In this document: piece after piece, positions 49,737-59,143 of the stretch
Position numbering within the stretch: position 1 is the first letter of the stretch
Layout: every line of letters starts with the position of its first letter
NCBI RefSeq assembly: GCF_031844705.1
Contig: NZ_CP134609.1
Coordinates: 4,278,001-4,342,000 of the forward strand
Direction: 5' to 3'
Source of the DNA: Streptomyces sp. ITFR-16
GTDB lineage: Bacteria > Actinomycetota > Actinomycetes > Streptomycetales > Streptomycetaceae
DNA length: 64,000 bases
The notes under the pieces: model-generated
Database searches by the model: none
The model's input: the letters and a program-made list of their open reading frames with translations, nothing else
What the model was told of the DNA's origin: nothing
Program-made: the position numbers and the translations under genes

Positions 49737-50714
49737 ATGGAGCATGAGGTGTGCGTACCGGTTCCGGTTCCGGCCCTTCGGCGGACGCTGGGCGACCCCG
49801 CCCGGGTCGCGCGCTGCGTGCCGGGGCTTCAGCAGGACGCCGACGCGTCCGCGGGCCCGCTGTCCGGCCGGCTGAGATTCCGGGCGGGCGGCCACACCAT
49901 CACCTACCGGGGCGCGCTGCGCCTCACCCCGCTGCCGGGCGACCCGGACGTGGACTCGGTGTACGCGGTCTCCGTGGCGGGCGAGGGGACCGAGGCCCGC
50001 GGCGGCGGGTCGGCGAAGCTGGCCCTGACCCTGCGGCTGACGGAGCGCGACGGGGGTACGGCGGTCGTGTTCGAGGGCACGGCGAGCGGTGACGGCCGGC
50101 TGGCGGAGCTCGACCCGGCGGCCGCGCTGTCGGCGGCCCACCGTCTGCTGGACCGGTTCGCCCAGCAGCTGGTGACCGAGACGCTCGCGGAGCACGGGGC
50201 GGACGACGGTTCCGTCGAGCCGGTCACCGGGATCGCCGCGGACGAACTGGCCGTCGGGGAAGCGGTGGAGAAGGCCCTGGAGGAGGCCGCCGAGGAGGCG
50301 GACAAGACCGGGCCGCCGAACGGCTCCCCGGTCAGTGGCTCCGAGCCCCCGGCCGACGGCGATGAGGTCCCGCCCACGCACGAGGCCGCCGCCGACGAGG
50401 CACCGGCGGGGGACCGGAAGCAGGACGGGGACTCCCTCTTCGACGCCCCGGTGCCGCCGTCGTCGCTGGACCCGGTGGCGGGGATCGAGTTCACGGTCCC
50501 GGACGCGCCCGCCGAGGCAGCCCATGCCCGGCGCACCATGATCGGGCGCAGCGCCGAGGAGGTCGACCACGCTCCGCCGCGCGGCCGGTACGCGCCCGTG
50601 CCGTCGCCCGATTCGGGCGGCGCCGGGGCGACGCTGCGCTGGGTGGCCCCGGCGGCCGCTCTCGCCCTCGCGTCCGCCGTGGTGGTGGGCCGGGCCTTGC
50701 GGCGCCGGAGGTAG
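49737..50714 (+). CDS. CoxG-like SRPBCC protein with C-terminal membrane anchor
   Basis: 325 residues. The SRPBCC domain (about 1-150) has LRRTLGDPARVARCVPGLQQ, then ITYRGALRLTPLPGDPDVDS and LLDRFAQQLVTETLAEHG, as in CO dehydrogenase subunit G. A long acidic, Pro/Ala-rich linker follows. The C-terminal membrane helix is APAAALALASAVVVGRALRR. CoxG-type proteins tether or deliver lipid-like ligands; the partner is not seen here. The stop lies 21 bases before the epimerase gene. Confidence 0.82.
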   Translation: MEHEVCVPVPVPALRRTLGDPARVARCVPGLQQDADASAGPLSGRLRFRAGGHTITYRGALRLTPLPGDPDVDSVYAVSVAGEGTEARGGGSAKLALTLRLTERDGGTAVVFEGTASGDGRLAELDPAAALSAAHRLLDRFAQQLVTETLAEHGADDGSVEPVTGIAADELAVGEAVEKALEEAAEEADKTGPPNGSPVSGSEPPADGDEVPPTHEAAADEAPAGDRKQDGDSLFDAPVPPSSLDPVAGIEFTVPDAPAEAAHARRTMIGRSAEEVDHAPPRGRYAPVPSPDSGGAGATLRWVAPAAALALASAVVVGRALRRRR

Positions 50715-50723
50715 CGACGCCAG

Positions 50724-50729
50724 TAGGGT
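50724..50729 (+). promoter_or_regulatory. -10 box for the aldose-epimerase gene
   Basis: TAGGGT, six bases before the GTG start at 50736; leaderless-type spacing. Confidence 0.45.
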
Positions 50730-50735
50730 CGTTCC

Positions 50736-51530
50736 GTGAGCAGCAGCGAGAAGGACGTCCGGCTCTCCGTCGGCGACACAGAGGTGACCGTGAACCCCGC
50801 CAACGGCTGCCGTATCAGCAGCCTGCGGATCGGCGGGAACGAACTGCTGCGGCAGGGGGAGCGGTACGGCTGCTTCCCGATGGTGCCGTGGTGCGGACGG
50901 ACCGGGGACGGGCAGTTCCGCAACGGCGGTGTGCTGCATCAGCTGCCTCTGACCGCCCCGCCGCATGCCATTCACGGCACCGGCCGTGACACGGCCTGGC
51001 ACACCGCCCTGGAGAGCGGGACCCAGGCCTCGTTCTACTACGACCTGGCGGACCCCTGGCCGTACCCGGGCCGGGTGACCCAGACCTTTGAACTGGCCGA
51101 GGAATCCCTCACGTTGGCGTTCGGCGTCGAGACGTACGGGGACTCCTTCCCGGCGCAGGCGGGCTGGCACCCGTGGTTCCGGCGCAACCTCGGCGGCGAG
51201 GACGTCCGGGTCGCCTTCGACGCCGCCTGGCAGGAGGAGCGGGGCGAGGACCATCTGCCGACCGGCCGCCGCATCCCGCCGCAGGACGGCCCGTGGGACG
51301 ACTGCTTCGGGATGCCCGACGGCGTGGAGGTGACGCTCACCTGGCCCGGACAGCTGGAGCTGACCGTGAAGAGCCGGTCCGAGTGGGTCGTGGTCTACGA
51401 CGAGCAGACCGAGGCCGTCTGTGTGGAGCCGCAGTCGGGCCCGCCGAACGGACTGAACACCGACCCCCGCTACGTCACCCCGATCGAGCCGCTGGAGATC
51501 GCGACGACCTGGAGCTGGCGCACGCTCTGA
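50736..51530 (+). CDS. Aldose 1-epimerase-family protein
   Basis: 264 residues, GTG start. It has NPANGCRISSLRIGGNELLR, FPMVPWCGRTGDGQFRNGGV, then PPHAIHGTGRDTAWH (catalytic His) and SFPAQAGWHPWFRRNLGG (second His), and AVCVEPQSGPPNGLNTDPRY with the catalytic Glu. It interconverts sugar anomers; the sugar is unknown. It sits just ahead of pyrE in the same direction. Confidence 0.9.
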   Translation: MSSSEKDVRLSVGDTEVTVNPANGCRISSLRIGGNELLRQGERYGCFPMVPWCGRTGDGQFRNGGVLHQLPLTAPPHAIHGTGRDTAWHTALESGTQASFYYDLADPWPYPGRVTQTFELAEESLTLAFGVETYGDSFPAQAGWHPWFRRNLGGEDVRVAFDAAWQEERGEDHLPTGRRIPPQDGPWDDCFGMPDGVEVTLTWPGQLELTVKSRSEWVVVYDEQTEAVCVEPQSGPPNGLNTDPRYVTPIEPLEIATTWSWRTL

Positions 51531-51585
51531 GCTCCGGGCGCGGCCGTCCGGCGGGCGAGCCGGCCCCCGGCCCGCGACGGGCGCC

Positions 51586-51591
51586 TATCCT
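51586..51591 (+). promoter_or_regulatory. -10 box for pyrE
   Basis: TATCCT, seven bases before the ATG, with no ribosome binding site between them; leaderless-type spacing. Confidence 0.5.
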
Positions 51592-51598
51592 TCTAGCC

Positions 51599-52138
51599 AT
51601 GACTGACGTACGCGCTGAGCTGCTCCAGCAGATCAAGGACAAGGCCGTGGTGCACGGCAAGGTGACGCTCTCCTCCGGGCTGGAGGCCGACTGGTACATC
51701 GATCTGCGCCGCATCACGCTGGACGGCAAGGCCGCTCCGATGGTCGGTCAGGTCATGCTCGACGCCACGGCGGAGCTGGACTACGACTGCGTGGGCGGTC
51801 TGACCCTGGGTGCCGACCCGGTGGCCACCTCGATGCTGCACGCCTCCGCCGCCCGGGGCCAGGAGCTGGACGCCTTCGTCGTCCGCAAGGCGCAGAAGGC
51901 CCACGGCATGCAGCGCCGGATCGAGGGCACGGACGTCAAGGGCCGTCGCTGCCTGGTCGTCGAGGACACCTCGACGACCGGTGGATCGCCGCTGACCGCC
52001 GTCGAGGCCGTGCGGGAGGCAGGCGGTGAGGTCGTCGCCGTCGCCGTGATCGTGGAGCGGGGCGCTGCCCCGGCCATCGCCGAGGCGGGCCTTCCGTATG
52101 TGCACGTCTACTCGGTCCCGGACCTCGACCTGTCCTGA
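51599..52138 (+). CDS. pyrE: Orotate phosphoribosyltransferase
   Basis: 179 residues. It makes OMP from orotate and PRPP in pyrimidine synthesis. It has KVTLSSGLEADWYIDLRRIT, then VGGLTLGADPVATSMLHASA, AFVVRKAQKAHGMQRRIEG, and the PRPP motif RRCLVVEDTSTTGGSPLTAV. The length is normal. The frame is open far upstream, but only the ATG at 51599 has promoter spacing and sequence match. A perfect 32-base palindrome follows the stop. Confidence 0.96.
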   Translation: MTDVRAELLQQIKDKAVVHGKVTLSSGLEADWYIDLRRITLDGKAAPMVGQVMLDATAELDYDCVGGLTLGADPVATSMLHASAARGQELDAFVVRKAQKAHGMQRRIEGTDVKGRRCLVVEDTSTTGGSPLTAVEAVREAGGEVVAVAVIVERGAAPAIAEAGLPYVHVYSVPDLDLS

Positions 52139-52155
52139 CCTGCGGTTTTCTGCGG

Positions 52156-52187
52156 AGGCGGCCGGTTTCACGTGAAACCGGCCGCCT
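52156..52187. terminator. Terminator after pyrE
   Basis: Perfect 32-base palindrome (arm AGGCGGCCGGTTTCAC) followed by TTTGT. With no loop bases beyond the centre it forms a strong hairpin in either direction. Confidence 0.88.
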
Positions 52188-52304
52188 TTGTCGTACGCCC
52201 GGGTGGAGCCGGAGCGAGAGTCTGGGAAGATGGGGGCGACGATGACGTCGCCCCCAGGTCAGGGACCCAGCAACGCACACCCGCACATCCCAAGGAGCGG
52301 ACAG

Positions 52305-53327
52305 ATGCCCATCGCAACCCCCGAGGTCTACGCCGAGATGCTCGACCGGGCGAAGGCAGGCAAGTTCGCCTACCCGGCCATCAATGTGACGTCGACCCAG
52401 ACCCTGCATGCCGCGCTGCGCGGCTTCGCGGAGGCCGAGAGCGACGGCATCATCCAGATCTCGACCGGCGGGGCGGAGTTCCTGGGCGGCCAGTACAACA
52501 AGGACATGGTCACGGGCGCGGTCGCCCTCGCCGAGTTCGCGCACATCGTCGCCGCCAAGTACGACGTCACCGTCGCGCTGCACACGGACCACTGCCCCAA
52601 GGACAAGCTGGACACCTATGTGCGTCCGCTGATCGACATCTCCGCGGAGCGCGTCGCCCAGGGCCGTAACCCGCTGTTCCAGTCGCACATGTGGGACGGC
52701 TCGGCCGAGACGCTGGCCGACAACCTGGCCATCGGCCAGGAGCTGCTGGCCAAGGCCGCCGCCGCCAAGATCATCCTTGAGGTCGAGATCACCCCGACCG
52801 GTGGCGAGGAGGACGGCGTCACGCACGAGATCAACGACGAGCTCTACACCACCGTCGACGACGCGCTGCGTACCGCCGAGGCGCTCGGTCTGGGCGAGAA
52901 GGGCCGTTACCTGCTGGCCGCGTCCTTCGGCAATGTGCACGGCGTCTACAAGCCGGGCAACGTCGTGCTCCGTCCCGAGCTGCTCAAGGACCTCCAGGAG
53001 GGTGTCGCCGCCAAGTTCGGCCAGGCGTCGCCCTTCGACTTCGTCTTCCACGGCGGCTCCGGCTCCACCGCCGAGGAGATCGCCACCGCGCTGGAGAACG
53101 GCGTCGTGAAGATGAACCTCGACACCGACACCCAGTACGCCTTCACCCGCCCGGTCGCGGACCACATGTTCCGCAACTACGACGGTGTCCTGAAGGTCGA
53201 CGGCGAGGTCGGCAACAAGAAGACCTACGACCCCCGCACCTGGGGCAAGGCCGCCGAGGCCGGCATGGCCAAGCGCGTCACGGAGGCCTGCGCCAACCTG
53301 CGGTCCACCGGTACCAAGCTGAAGTAA
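52305..53327 (+). CDS. fba: Class II fructose-bisphosphate aldolase
   Basis: 340 residues from ATG 52305, with AAGGAG upstream. It has FAYPAINVTSTQTLHAALRG, then VALHTDHCPKDKLDTYVRPL (zinc His), LEVEITPTGGEEDGV (Glu and loop), FGNVHGVYKPGNVVLRPELL and FDFVFHGGSGSTAEEIATAL (zinc and phosphate sites), ending KMNLDTDTQYAFTRPVADHM. It splits fructose-1,6-bisphosphate in glycolysis. It is preceded by the pyrE terminator, so it has its own promoter. Confidence 0.97.
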   Translation: MPIATPEVYAEMLDRAKAGKFAYPAINVTSTQTLHAALRGFAEAESDGIIQISTGGAEFLGGQYNKDMVTGAVALAEFAHIVAAKYDVTVALHTDHCPKDKLDTYVRPLIDISAERVAQGRNPLFQSHMWDGSAETLADNLAIGQELLAKAAAAKIILEVEITPTGGEEDGVTHEINDELYTTVDDALRTAEALGLGEKGRYLLAASFGNVHGVYKPGNVVLRPELLKDLQEGVAAKFGQASPFDFVFHGGSGSTAEEIATALENGVVKMNLDTDTQYAFTRPVADHMFRNYDGVLKVDGEVGNKKTYDPRTWGKAAEAGMAKRVTEACANLRSTGTKLK

Positions 53328-53346
53328 TTCCGTACGGATGCGTTTG

Positions 53347-53378
53347 TGGGCCCGGTCCCCCTGGGGGTGCCGGGCCCA
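53347..53378. terminator. Terminator after fba
   Basis: 9-base stem (TGGGCCCGG/CCGGGCCCA) with a 14-base loop 20 bases after the stop. Confidence 0.7.
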
Positions 53379-53453
53379 TGGCATGTCCGTGCCCGGCACG
53401 CCTGAGCACGATGCCTGCTCTCCGTGCCCGACGCCTGATGTGAGGGAACAGCT

Positions 53454-54674
53454 GTGAGCACGTCCTACGACTTCGACACCGTCATCGACCGGCGCGGCAC
53501 CTGGTGCGTCCAGTGGGACGGGGTCGCGGACCGCTTCGGCGTGGACGGACTGCTGCCGTTCACCATCTCCGACATGGACTTCGCGACGGCCCCCGAGGTG
53601 CTGGCCGCCCTGCGGTCCCGGCTCGACCACGGCGTGCTCGGCTACACGGACTGGCGCAACGACGACTTCGGCCCGGCGATCGCCCACTGGTTCGCGAGCC
53701 GGTACGACACGACGATCGACACCGGCCGGCTGGTGTACGGGCCGTCCGTGCTCAGCCAGTTCTCCCAGCTGCTCCAGATGTGGACGGCCGAGGGCGACGG
53801 AGTCGTCCTGCACACCCCGACGTACGACGGTTTCCGCAAGGCGATCACCGGGCTCGGGCGGGAGCTGCGGGGCGTGGGGCTGGGGGACACGGCGGCGCTG
53901 GAGCGGGAGCTCGCGCGGCCGGACAGCACGGTCCTCGTGGTGTGTTCGCCGCACAACCCGTCCGGGAGGGTCTGGACGGAGGCCGAGCTCGCGGAGATGG
54001 CGGCGCTCGCCGCCCGTCACGGGGTCGCCGTGATCAGCGACGAGATCCACGCGGACTTCGTGCACGGCGGGCGGCCGCACGTGCCGTGGACGCGGGTCGG
54101 CGGGGACGGGCGCTGGGCGCTCATCACCTCGGCCTCGAAGTCGTTCAACTTCCCCGCGCTGACCGGGTCCTACGGGCTGATCGGTCGGCCGGAGGACCGG
54201 ACGGAGTACCTGCGCCGGATGGAGACCGCGGAGGGGCTCGCCTCCCCGGCGGTGCTCTCGCTGACCGCGCACATCGCGGCGTACCGGGAGGGCGCGGCGT
54301 GGCTGGACGCGGTACGGGCGTATGTCGCGGAGAACCTGGAGCTGGTCGCGGAACGGCTGAACGAGGCGTTCCCGGAGCTGGGGTGGGAGCCGCCCCAGGC
54401 GGGGTACCTGGCGTGGATCGATGTGCGGCGGGCGGGGGTCCTGGACGACGAGGCGCTTCAGCGGGTGCTGATCGACCGGGAGCGGGTCGCGGTGATGCCG
54501 GGCGGGGTGTACGGGGCGGAGGGGTTCGTGCGGCTGAATGTGGGGTGCGCGCGGAGCAAGGTGGAGGCGGGGGTGTCGGCGTTGATCCGGGGGATGCGGG
54601 AGGTTTCCGGAGCACGGGAGGGTTCGGGAGCGCTGCCCCCGGGCCCCCGCTCCTCAAGCGCCGGAGGGGCTTGA
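53454..54674 (+). CDS. MalY/PatB-type PLP enzyme (cystathionine beta-lyase-like aminotransferase)
   Basis: 406 residues, GTG start. It has LPFTISDMDFATAPEVLAAL, then VVCSPHNPSGRVWTEAELAE, AVISDEIHADFVHGGRPHVP and the PLP lysine in TSASKSFNFPALTGSYGLIG, with VAVMPGGVYGAEGFVRLNVG at the end. It fits the MalY/PatB group of C-S lyases. The last 20 residues (EGSGALPPGPRSSSAGGA) look like read-through spacer, so the stop may once have been earlier. Confidence 0.9.
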   Translation: MSTSYDFDTVIDRRGTWCVQWDGVADRFGVDGLLPFTISDMDFATAPEVLAALRSRLDHGVLGYTDWRNDDFGPAIAHWFASRYDTTIDTGRLVYGPSVLSQFSQLLQMWTAEGDGVVLHTPTYDGFRKAITGLGRELRGVGLGDTAALERELARPDSTVLVVCSPHNPSGRVWTEAELAEMAALAARHGVAVISDEIHADFVHGGRPHVPWTRVGGDGRWALITSASKSFNFPALTGSYGLIGRPEDRTEYLRRMETAEGLASPAVLSLTAHIAAYREGAAWLDAVRAYVAENLELVAERLNEAFPELGWEPPQAGYLAWIDVRRAGVLDDEALQRVLIDRERVAVMPGGVYGAEGFVRLNVGCARSKVEAGVSALIRGMREVSGAREGSGALPPGPRSSSAGGA

Positions 54675-54771
54675 GGGTGGCCGGCCGCCGCTTGAACGCG
54701 CCTGCGGCGGTGTGATTCTTCCGGGTGCTGCCCGGGTGGCCCTTCGGTTCCGTGGCGTCGATGCTGGGGCC

Positions 54772-56295
54772 ATGGCCGAGAGAGCTGCTGATCCCGGGGG
54801 CATCCGTGTCGCCTCGTCCGCCGGGCGCTGGGTGGTGCTGACCACCGTGCTCGGGTCCAGCATGGCCATGCTGGACTCCACCGTCATCAATGTCGCCCTG
54901 CCCCGTATCGGCGAGGACCTCGGCACCGATCTGGCCGCGCTCCAGTGGACCGTCAACGCCTACATGCTGACCCTCGCCGGGCTGATCCTGCTCGGGGGCG
55001 CGCTCGGTGACCGCTACGGGCGGCGGCGGGTCTTCGTCGTCGGGGTCGTGTGGTTCGCCGCCGCCTCGCTGGTCTGCGGCATCGCGCCCAACGCGGAGGT
55101 GCTGATCGCCGCCCGTGCGCTGCAGGGTGTCGGCGGTGCCCTGCTCACGCCCGGGTCGCTGGCCCTGATCCAGGCGAGCTTCCACCCGGACGACCGGGCC
55201 CGTGCGGTCGGGCTGTGGTCCGGGTTCGGCGGGGTCGGGGCCGCCGTCGGACCGTTCGTGGGCGGCTGGCTGGTCGACGGACCCGGCTGGCGGTGGGTGT
55301 TCCTGCTCAATCTGCCGCTCGCCGCCGTCTGCGTACCCGTCGCCCTGCGCCACGTACCGGAGTCCCGGGACCCGTACGCGCACGGCCGTTTCGACGTCCT
55401 CGGGGCGGTGCTCGGGGCCCTCTCCCTCGCGCTGGTGACGTATGCGCTGATCGAGGCGCCGGGGCGGGGCGCCTCGCCGGCCGTGATCGGGTCGGCGGTC
55501 GGCGGGGTGGTGCTGGGTGCCGTGTTCGTCCAGGTGGAGCGGCGGCGGGCGGATCCGATGCTGCCGCCCTCGGTCTTCGCGTCCCGGCAGTTCACCGCCG
55601 TCAACGTCGTCACCCTCTGCGTGTACGCGGCGCTCGGCGGCTACTTCTTCCTCTCCGCGATCCAGCTCCAGGTCGTGGCCGGGTACTCCGCGCTCGGCGC
55701 CGGCACCGCGCTGCTGCCCACGACCCTCCTGATGCTGCTGTTCTCGGCCTCGTCGGGCGAACTGGGCCAGCGCATCGGCCCTCGCATCCCGCTGACCGCC
55801 GGGCCCCTGATCGCCGCTGCGGGCATGCTGCTGATGCTGCGCGTGGGGCCGGGCTCGAACTCCGTCACCGGGTATCTGACCGAGGTGCTGCCCGCCGTCG
55901 CCGTTCTCGGCGTCGGCCTGGTGACCGTCGTGGCGCCCCTCACCGCGACCGTCCTGGCCTCCGTGGACACCGGCAGGGCCGGGCTCGCCAGCGGGATCAA
56001 CAACGCCGCCGCCCGCGCCGCCGGGCTGATCGCGGTGGCCGCGCTGCCGCTGCTCGCGGGGATGGGCCCCGAGGCGTACCGGGACGCCGGTGAGTTCGCC
56101 GCGACCTTCCGGCGGGCCATGCCGATGTGCGCCGGGCTGCTGGTGCTGGGCGCCCTGATCGCCTGGGCGACGGTCCGCACCCCGTCGGCCGCCGTGCAGG
56201 AGACCGCGCGGCCCGAATGCGCGGTGCACTGCGGGGTCAGCAGCCCGCCGCTGGAGCCCGCGCCGGAGGCCGCGCGCCCGGCGGACCCGGGCTGA
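54772..56295 (+). CDS. MFS drug exporter, 14-helix DHA2/EmrB type
   Basis: 507 residues from ATG 54772 (MAERAADPGG). An ATG 20 codons upstream reads as spacer. Fourteen membrane helices are indicated. Motif C-like and motif A regions are LGDRYGRRRVFVVGVVWFAA and VGLWSGFGGVGAAVGPFVGG. The first helix has MLDSTVINVALPRIGEDLGT, the mark of DHA2 exporters. It is presumably a drug or metabolite exporter; the substrate is unknown. Confidence 0.92.
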   Translation: MAERAADPGGIRVASSAGRWVVLTTVLGSSMAMLDSTVINVALPRIGEDLGTDLAALQWTVNAYMLTLAGLILLGGALGDRYGRRRVFVVGVVWFAAASLVCGIAPNAEVLIAARALQGVGGALLTPGSLALIQASFHPDDRARAVGLWSGFGGVGAAVGPFVGGWLVDGPGWRWVFLLNLPLAAVCVPVALRHVPESRDPYAHGRFDVLGAVLGALSLALVTYALIEAPGRGASPAVIGSAVGGVVLGAVFVQVERRRADPMLPPSVFASRQFTAVNVVTLCVYAALGGYFFLSAIQLQVVAGYSALGAGTALLPTTLLMLLFSASSGELGQRIGPRIPLTAGPLIAAAGMLLMLRVGPGSNSVTGYLTEVLPAVAVLGVGLVTVVAPLTATVLASVDTGRAGLASGINNAAARAAGLIAVAALPLLAGMGPEAYRDAGEFAATFRRAMPMCAGLLVLGALIAWATVRTPSAAVQETARPECAVHCGVSSPPLEPAPEAARPADPG

Positions 56296-56359
56296 ACCCG
56301 GGGCGGCATTGTGGCCGCCGGGTGTCCGGGTGGGTGTGGCGCCAGGCACACTGGAACCC

Positions 56360-56773
56360 ATGTCGATCCACGAGAACCTGCTCGGGGGCCCTCCCCCGAC
56401 CCACCTGCCCGACGACCCGGAGCCGCGCGAGCTGCTCGCCGCGGGCACCGCGCCCGCCGATGTCGCCGCGAAGTACCCGACCTCCTCGCTGGCCTGGGCA
56501 CAGCTCGCCGACGAGGCGTTCGAGGGCGGCCGGGTCATCGAGTCGTACGCCTACGCCCGCACCGGCTACCACCGCGGCCTGGACGCGCTGCGCCGGGCCG
56601 GCTGGAAGGGCCACGGCCCCGTACCGTTCGAGCACGAGCCGAACCGCGGCTTCCTGCGCGCCCTGCACGCCCTCGCGCGCGCCGCGCAGTCGATCGGTGA
56701 GCAGGAGGAGTACGAGCGCTGCTCGGCCTTCCTCCGCGACTCCTCGCCGACCGCCGCCGAGACCCTCGGCTAG
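56360..56773 (+). CDS. DUF3151-family protein
   Basis: 137 residues from ATG 56360 (MSIHENLLGGPPPTHLPDDP). It has TSSLAWAQLADEAFEGGRVI, then ESYAYARTGYHRGLDALRRA and GFLRALHALARAAQSIGEQE. Helical TPR-like protein conserved in actinobacteria, role unknown; it sits just ahead of the kynurenine genes. A hairpin follows. Confidence 0.9.
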   Translation: MSIHENLLGGPPPTHLPDDPEPRELLAAGTAPADVAAKYPTSSLAWAQLADEAFEGGRVIESYAYARTGYHRGLDALRRAGWKGHGPVPFEHEPNRGFLRALHALARAAQSIGEQEEYERCSAFLRDSSPTAAETLG

Positions 56774-56792
56774 AGCACACCCGCCCCACCGG

Positions 56793-56820
56793 CCCCGCGG
56801 ACGCATGCCCGTCCGCGGGG
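56793..56820. terminator. Terminator after the DUF3151 gene
   Basis: 10-base stem (CCCCGCGGAC/GTCCGCGGGG) with an 8-base loop. Confidence 0.65.
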
Positions 56821-56929
56821 CCTGCGCGTTCCCCGGGGTGCCGTTTAGGATGCGGACAGGGGACCGGAGCTCCACCACCTCACGGAAGGGGCGGACCGCT
56901 ACCCGGAAGCTCGTGTCGAGGAGACAGCG

Positions 56930-57778
56930 ATGTCGACGATTCACCCCGACCCCGAAGCCACCGGTGCGCAGACCCCGCACCTCGACTTCGCGGGAACGAC
57001 TCCGTACGAGGACTATGTCCAGGCGGATGTCCTGACCCACCTCCAGCACCTGCGCTCGGACGATCCCGGCGAGATGGTCTTCCTGGTCACCACCCAGGTC
57101 ATGGAGCTGTGGTTCACCGTCATCGTCCATGAGTGGGAGACCGCCGCGCACGCCCTGCGCGAGGACCGGATCCCCGTCGCGCGGGACGCGCTGAAGCGGT
57201 CCGTGCGGGAGCTGGAGGCGCTGAACGCGTCCTGGACGCCGCTCGCCCAGCTCACCCCCGCCCAGTTCAACTCCTACCGGTCCGCGCTCGGCGAGGGCTC
57301 CGGCTTCCAGTCGGCCATGTACCGGCGGATGGAGTTCCTGCTCGGCGACAAGTCCGCGTCCATGCTCGTGCCGCACCGGGGCGCGCCCCGCGTCCACGCC
57401 GAGCTGGAGAAGGCGCTCGGCGAGCCCGGTCTGTACGACGAGACGCTCGCCCTGCTCGCCCGGCGCGGCCACGCCGTGCCCCAGGAGGTGCTCGGCCGCG
57501 ACCTCACCCAGAAGTACGAGCCGTCGCCCGAGGTCGAGGCCGTCTGGGCGGAGATCTACGCCAACCCCGACCAGAACGACGAACTGGTCCGCCTCGGCGA
57601 GGCGCTCACCGATGTCGGTGAACTCGTGTGGCGATGGCGCAACGACCATCTCGTCGCCACCCGGCGGGCCATGGGCTCCAAGACCGGGACCGGCGGCTCC
57701 GCCGGGGTCGCCTGGCTGGAGAAGCGCGCCACGAAGAACGTCTTCCCCGAGCTGTGGACGGCCCGCAGCCATGTCTGA
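56930..57778 (+). CDS. kynA: Tryptophan 2,3-dioxygenase
   Basis: 282 residues. It opens the indole ring of tryptophan to N-formylkynurenine with a haem cofactor. It has FAGTTPYEDYVQADVLTHLQ, then MVFLVTTQVMELWFTVIVHE, FNSYRSALGEGSGFQSAMYR and WRNDHLVATRRAMGSKTGTG near the end. Length is near that of other bacterial enzymes. It overlaps kynU by eight bases. Confidence 0.96.
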   Translation: MSTIHPDPEATGAQTPHLDFAGTTPYEDYVQADVLTHLQHLRSDDPGEMVFLVTTQVMELWFTVIVHEWETAAHALREDRIPVARDALKRSVRELEALNASWTPLAQLTPAQFNSYRSALGEGSGFQSAMYRRMEFLLGDKSASMLVPHRGAPRVHAELEKALGEPGLYDETLALLARRGHAVPQEVLGRDLTQKYEPSPEVEAVWAEIYANPDQNDELVRLGEALTDVGELVWRWRNDHLVATRRAMGSKTGTGGSAGVAWLEKRATKNVFPELWTARSHV

Positions 57779-58967
57779 TCTGCAGGAGCGCGCACAGGCG
57801 CTCGACACCGCCGACGCCCTGGCTCCGCTGCGTGAGCTGTTCACCCTCGACGACACCGTCTACCTGGACGGCAACTCGCTGGGCGCGCTGCCCCGCCATG
57901 TGCCCGCCCGGGTGCAGGAGGTCCTCACCCGCGAGTGGGGCGAGCTGCGCATCCGGTCCTGGGGCGAGAGCGGCTGGTGGACCGCGCCGGAGCGGATCGG
58001 CGACCGCATCGCCCCGATCGTGGGGGCGGCGGCCGGACAGATCGTCGTCGGCGACTCCACCAGCGTCAACGTCTTCAAGGCCGTCGTCGCCGCGACCCGG
58101 CTGGCGCCCGAGGGGCGCGACGAGATCCTGGTCGACGCCGCCACGTTCCCCACCGACGGCTACATCGCCGCGTCGGCGGCCCGGATGACCGGTCACCGGA
58201 TCGTCCCGGTCGCCCCCGCCGACGTACCGGACGCCCTCGGGCCCCGGACCGCGGCCGTTCTGCTCAACCACGTCGACTACCGCTCGGGCCGGCTCCACGA
58301 CCTGCCCGGTCTCACCGCCGCCGTGCACGCGGCGGGCGCGCTCGCCGTCTGGGACCTCTGCCACAGCGCGGGCGCGCTGCCGGTGGGCCTGGACGCGCAC
58401 GGGGTGGACCTCGCGGTCGGCTGCACGTACAAGTACCTCAACGGCGGCCCCGGTTCGCCCGCGTACCTGTACGTCGCCGAGCGGCACCAGGCGGCCTTCG
58501 ACTCGCCCCTGCCGGGGTGGACGTCGCACGCCGACCCGTTCGCGATGAGCCCCGGCTACACCCCCGCCGAAGGCGCGGTGCGGGGCCGGGTCGGGACGCC
58601 CGACATCCTGTCCATGCTGGCGCTGGAGGCCTCCCTCGACGTCTGGGACGGGGTCGCGGTCGAGGACGTACGGGCCAAGTCGCTGGCGCTGACGGACTTC
58701 TTCCTGGAGTGCGTCGAGGCGTACGCCCCCGGGGGCCGGGTCGCCTCGGTCACCCCGGCCGCGCACGCGGAGCGCGGCAGCCAGGTCGCGCTGCGGTGCG
58801 CGGACGCCGGGCCCGTCATGGACGCCCTGATCGCGCGCGGGGTCGTCGGGGACCTGCGGCGGCCCGATGTGCTGCGGTTCGGATTCACACCGCTGTACGT
58901 GGGGTTCGCCGACGCGGAACGCGCGGCGCGGGTGCTCGCGGACGTTCTGGCCTCCGCCGCGGCGTAG
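57771..58967 (+). CDS. kynU: Kynureninase
   Basis: 398 residues from ATG 57771, inside the end of kynA. It cleaves kynurenine to anthranilate and alanine with PLP. It has VYLDGNSLGALPRHVPARVQ, then GDSTSVNVFKAVVAATRLAP, AVWDLCHSAGALPVGLDAHG and the PLP lysine in GCTYKYLNGGPGSPAYLYV. Expected product: anthranilate for antibiotic or quinolone-type pathways, or catabolism. Confidence 0.95.
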   Translation: MSDLQERAQALDTADALAPLRELFTLDDTVYLDGNSLGALPRHVPARVQEVLTREWGELRIRSWGESGWWTAPERIGDRIAPIVGAAAGQIVVGDSTSVNVFKAVVAATRLAPEGRDEILVDAATFPTDGYIAASAARMTGHRIVPVAPADVPDALGPRTAAVLLNHVDYRSGRLHDLPGLTAAVHAAGALAVWDLCHSAGALPVGLDAHGVDLAVGCTYKYLNGGPGSPAYLYVAERHQAAFDSPLPGWTSHADPFAMSPGYTPAEGAVRGRVGTPDILSMLALEASLDVWDGVAVEDVRAKSLALTDFFLECVEAYAPGGRVASVTPAAHAERGSQVALRCADAGPVMDALIARGVVGDLRRPDVLRFGFTPLYVGFADAERAARVLADVLASAAA

Positions 58968-59143
58968 GCTGCCGCATCCGTCCGGCGACCGGCTCGCCCC
59001 GGTCGCCGGACGGGGTCGCGCGCCCCGTGTGCGCCCTGCGCGCCCCCGCCGGCCGGCGGCGGTTCGCGCGGGGCCGCCGTACTGGTACCGTCCCCGCAGG
59101 TCAGGCCAGTTGGGGCCTGGGGCCAGGGGAGGACGGGAGCAGC

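Noticed and set aside
48246..51254. Long minus-strand open frame of about 1000 codons
   Set aside because: Antisense of the spermidine-synthase-like, CoxG-like and epimerase genes, all with clear family motifs on the plus strand.
51936..54272. Long minus-strand frame
   Set aside because: Antisense of pyrE, fba and the PatB-type gene.
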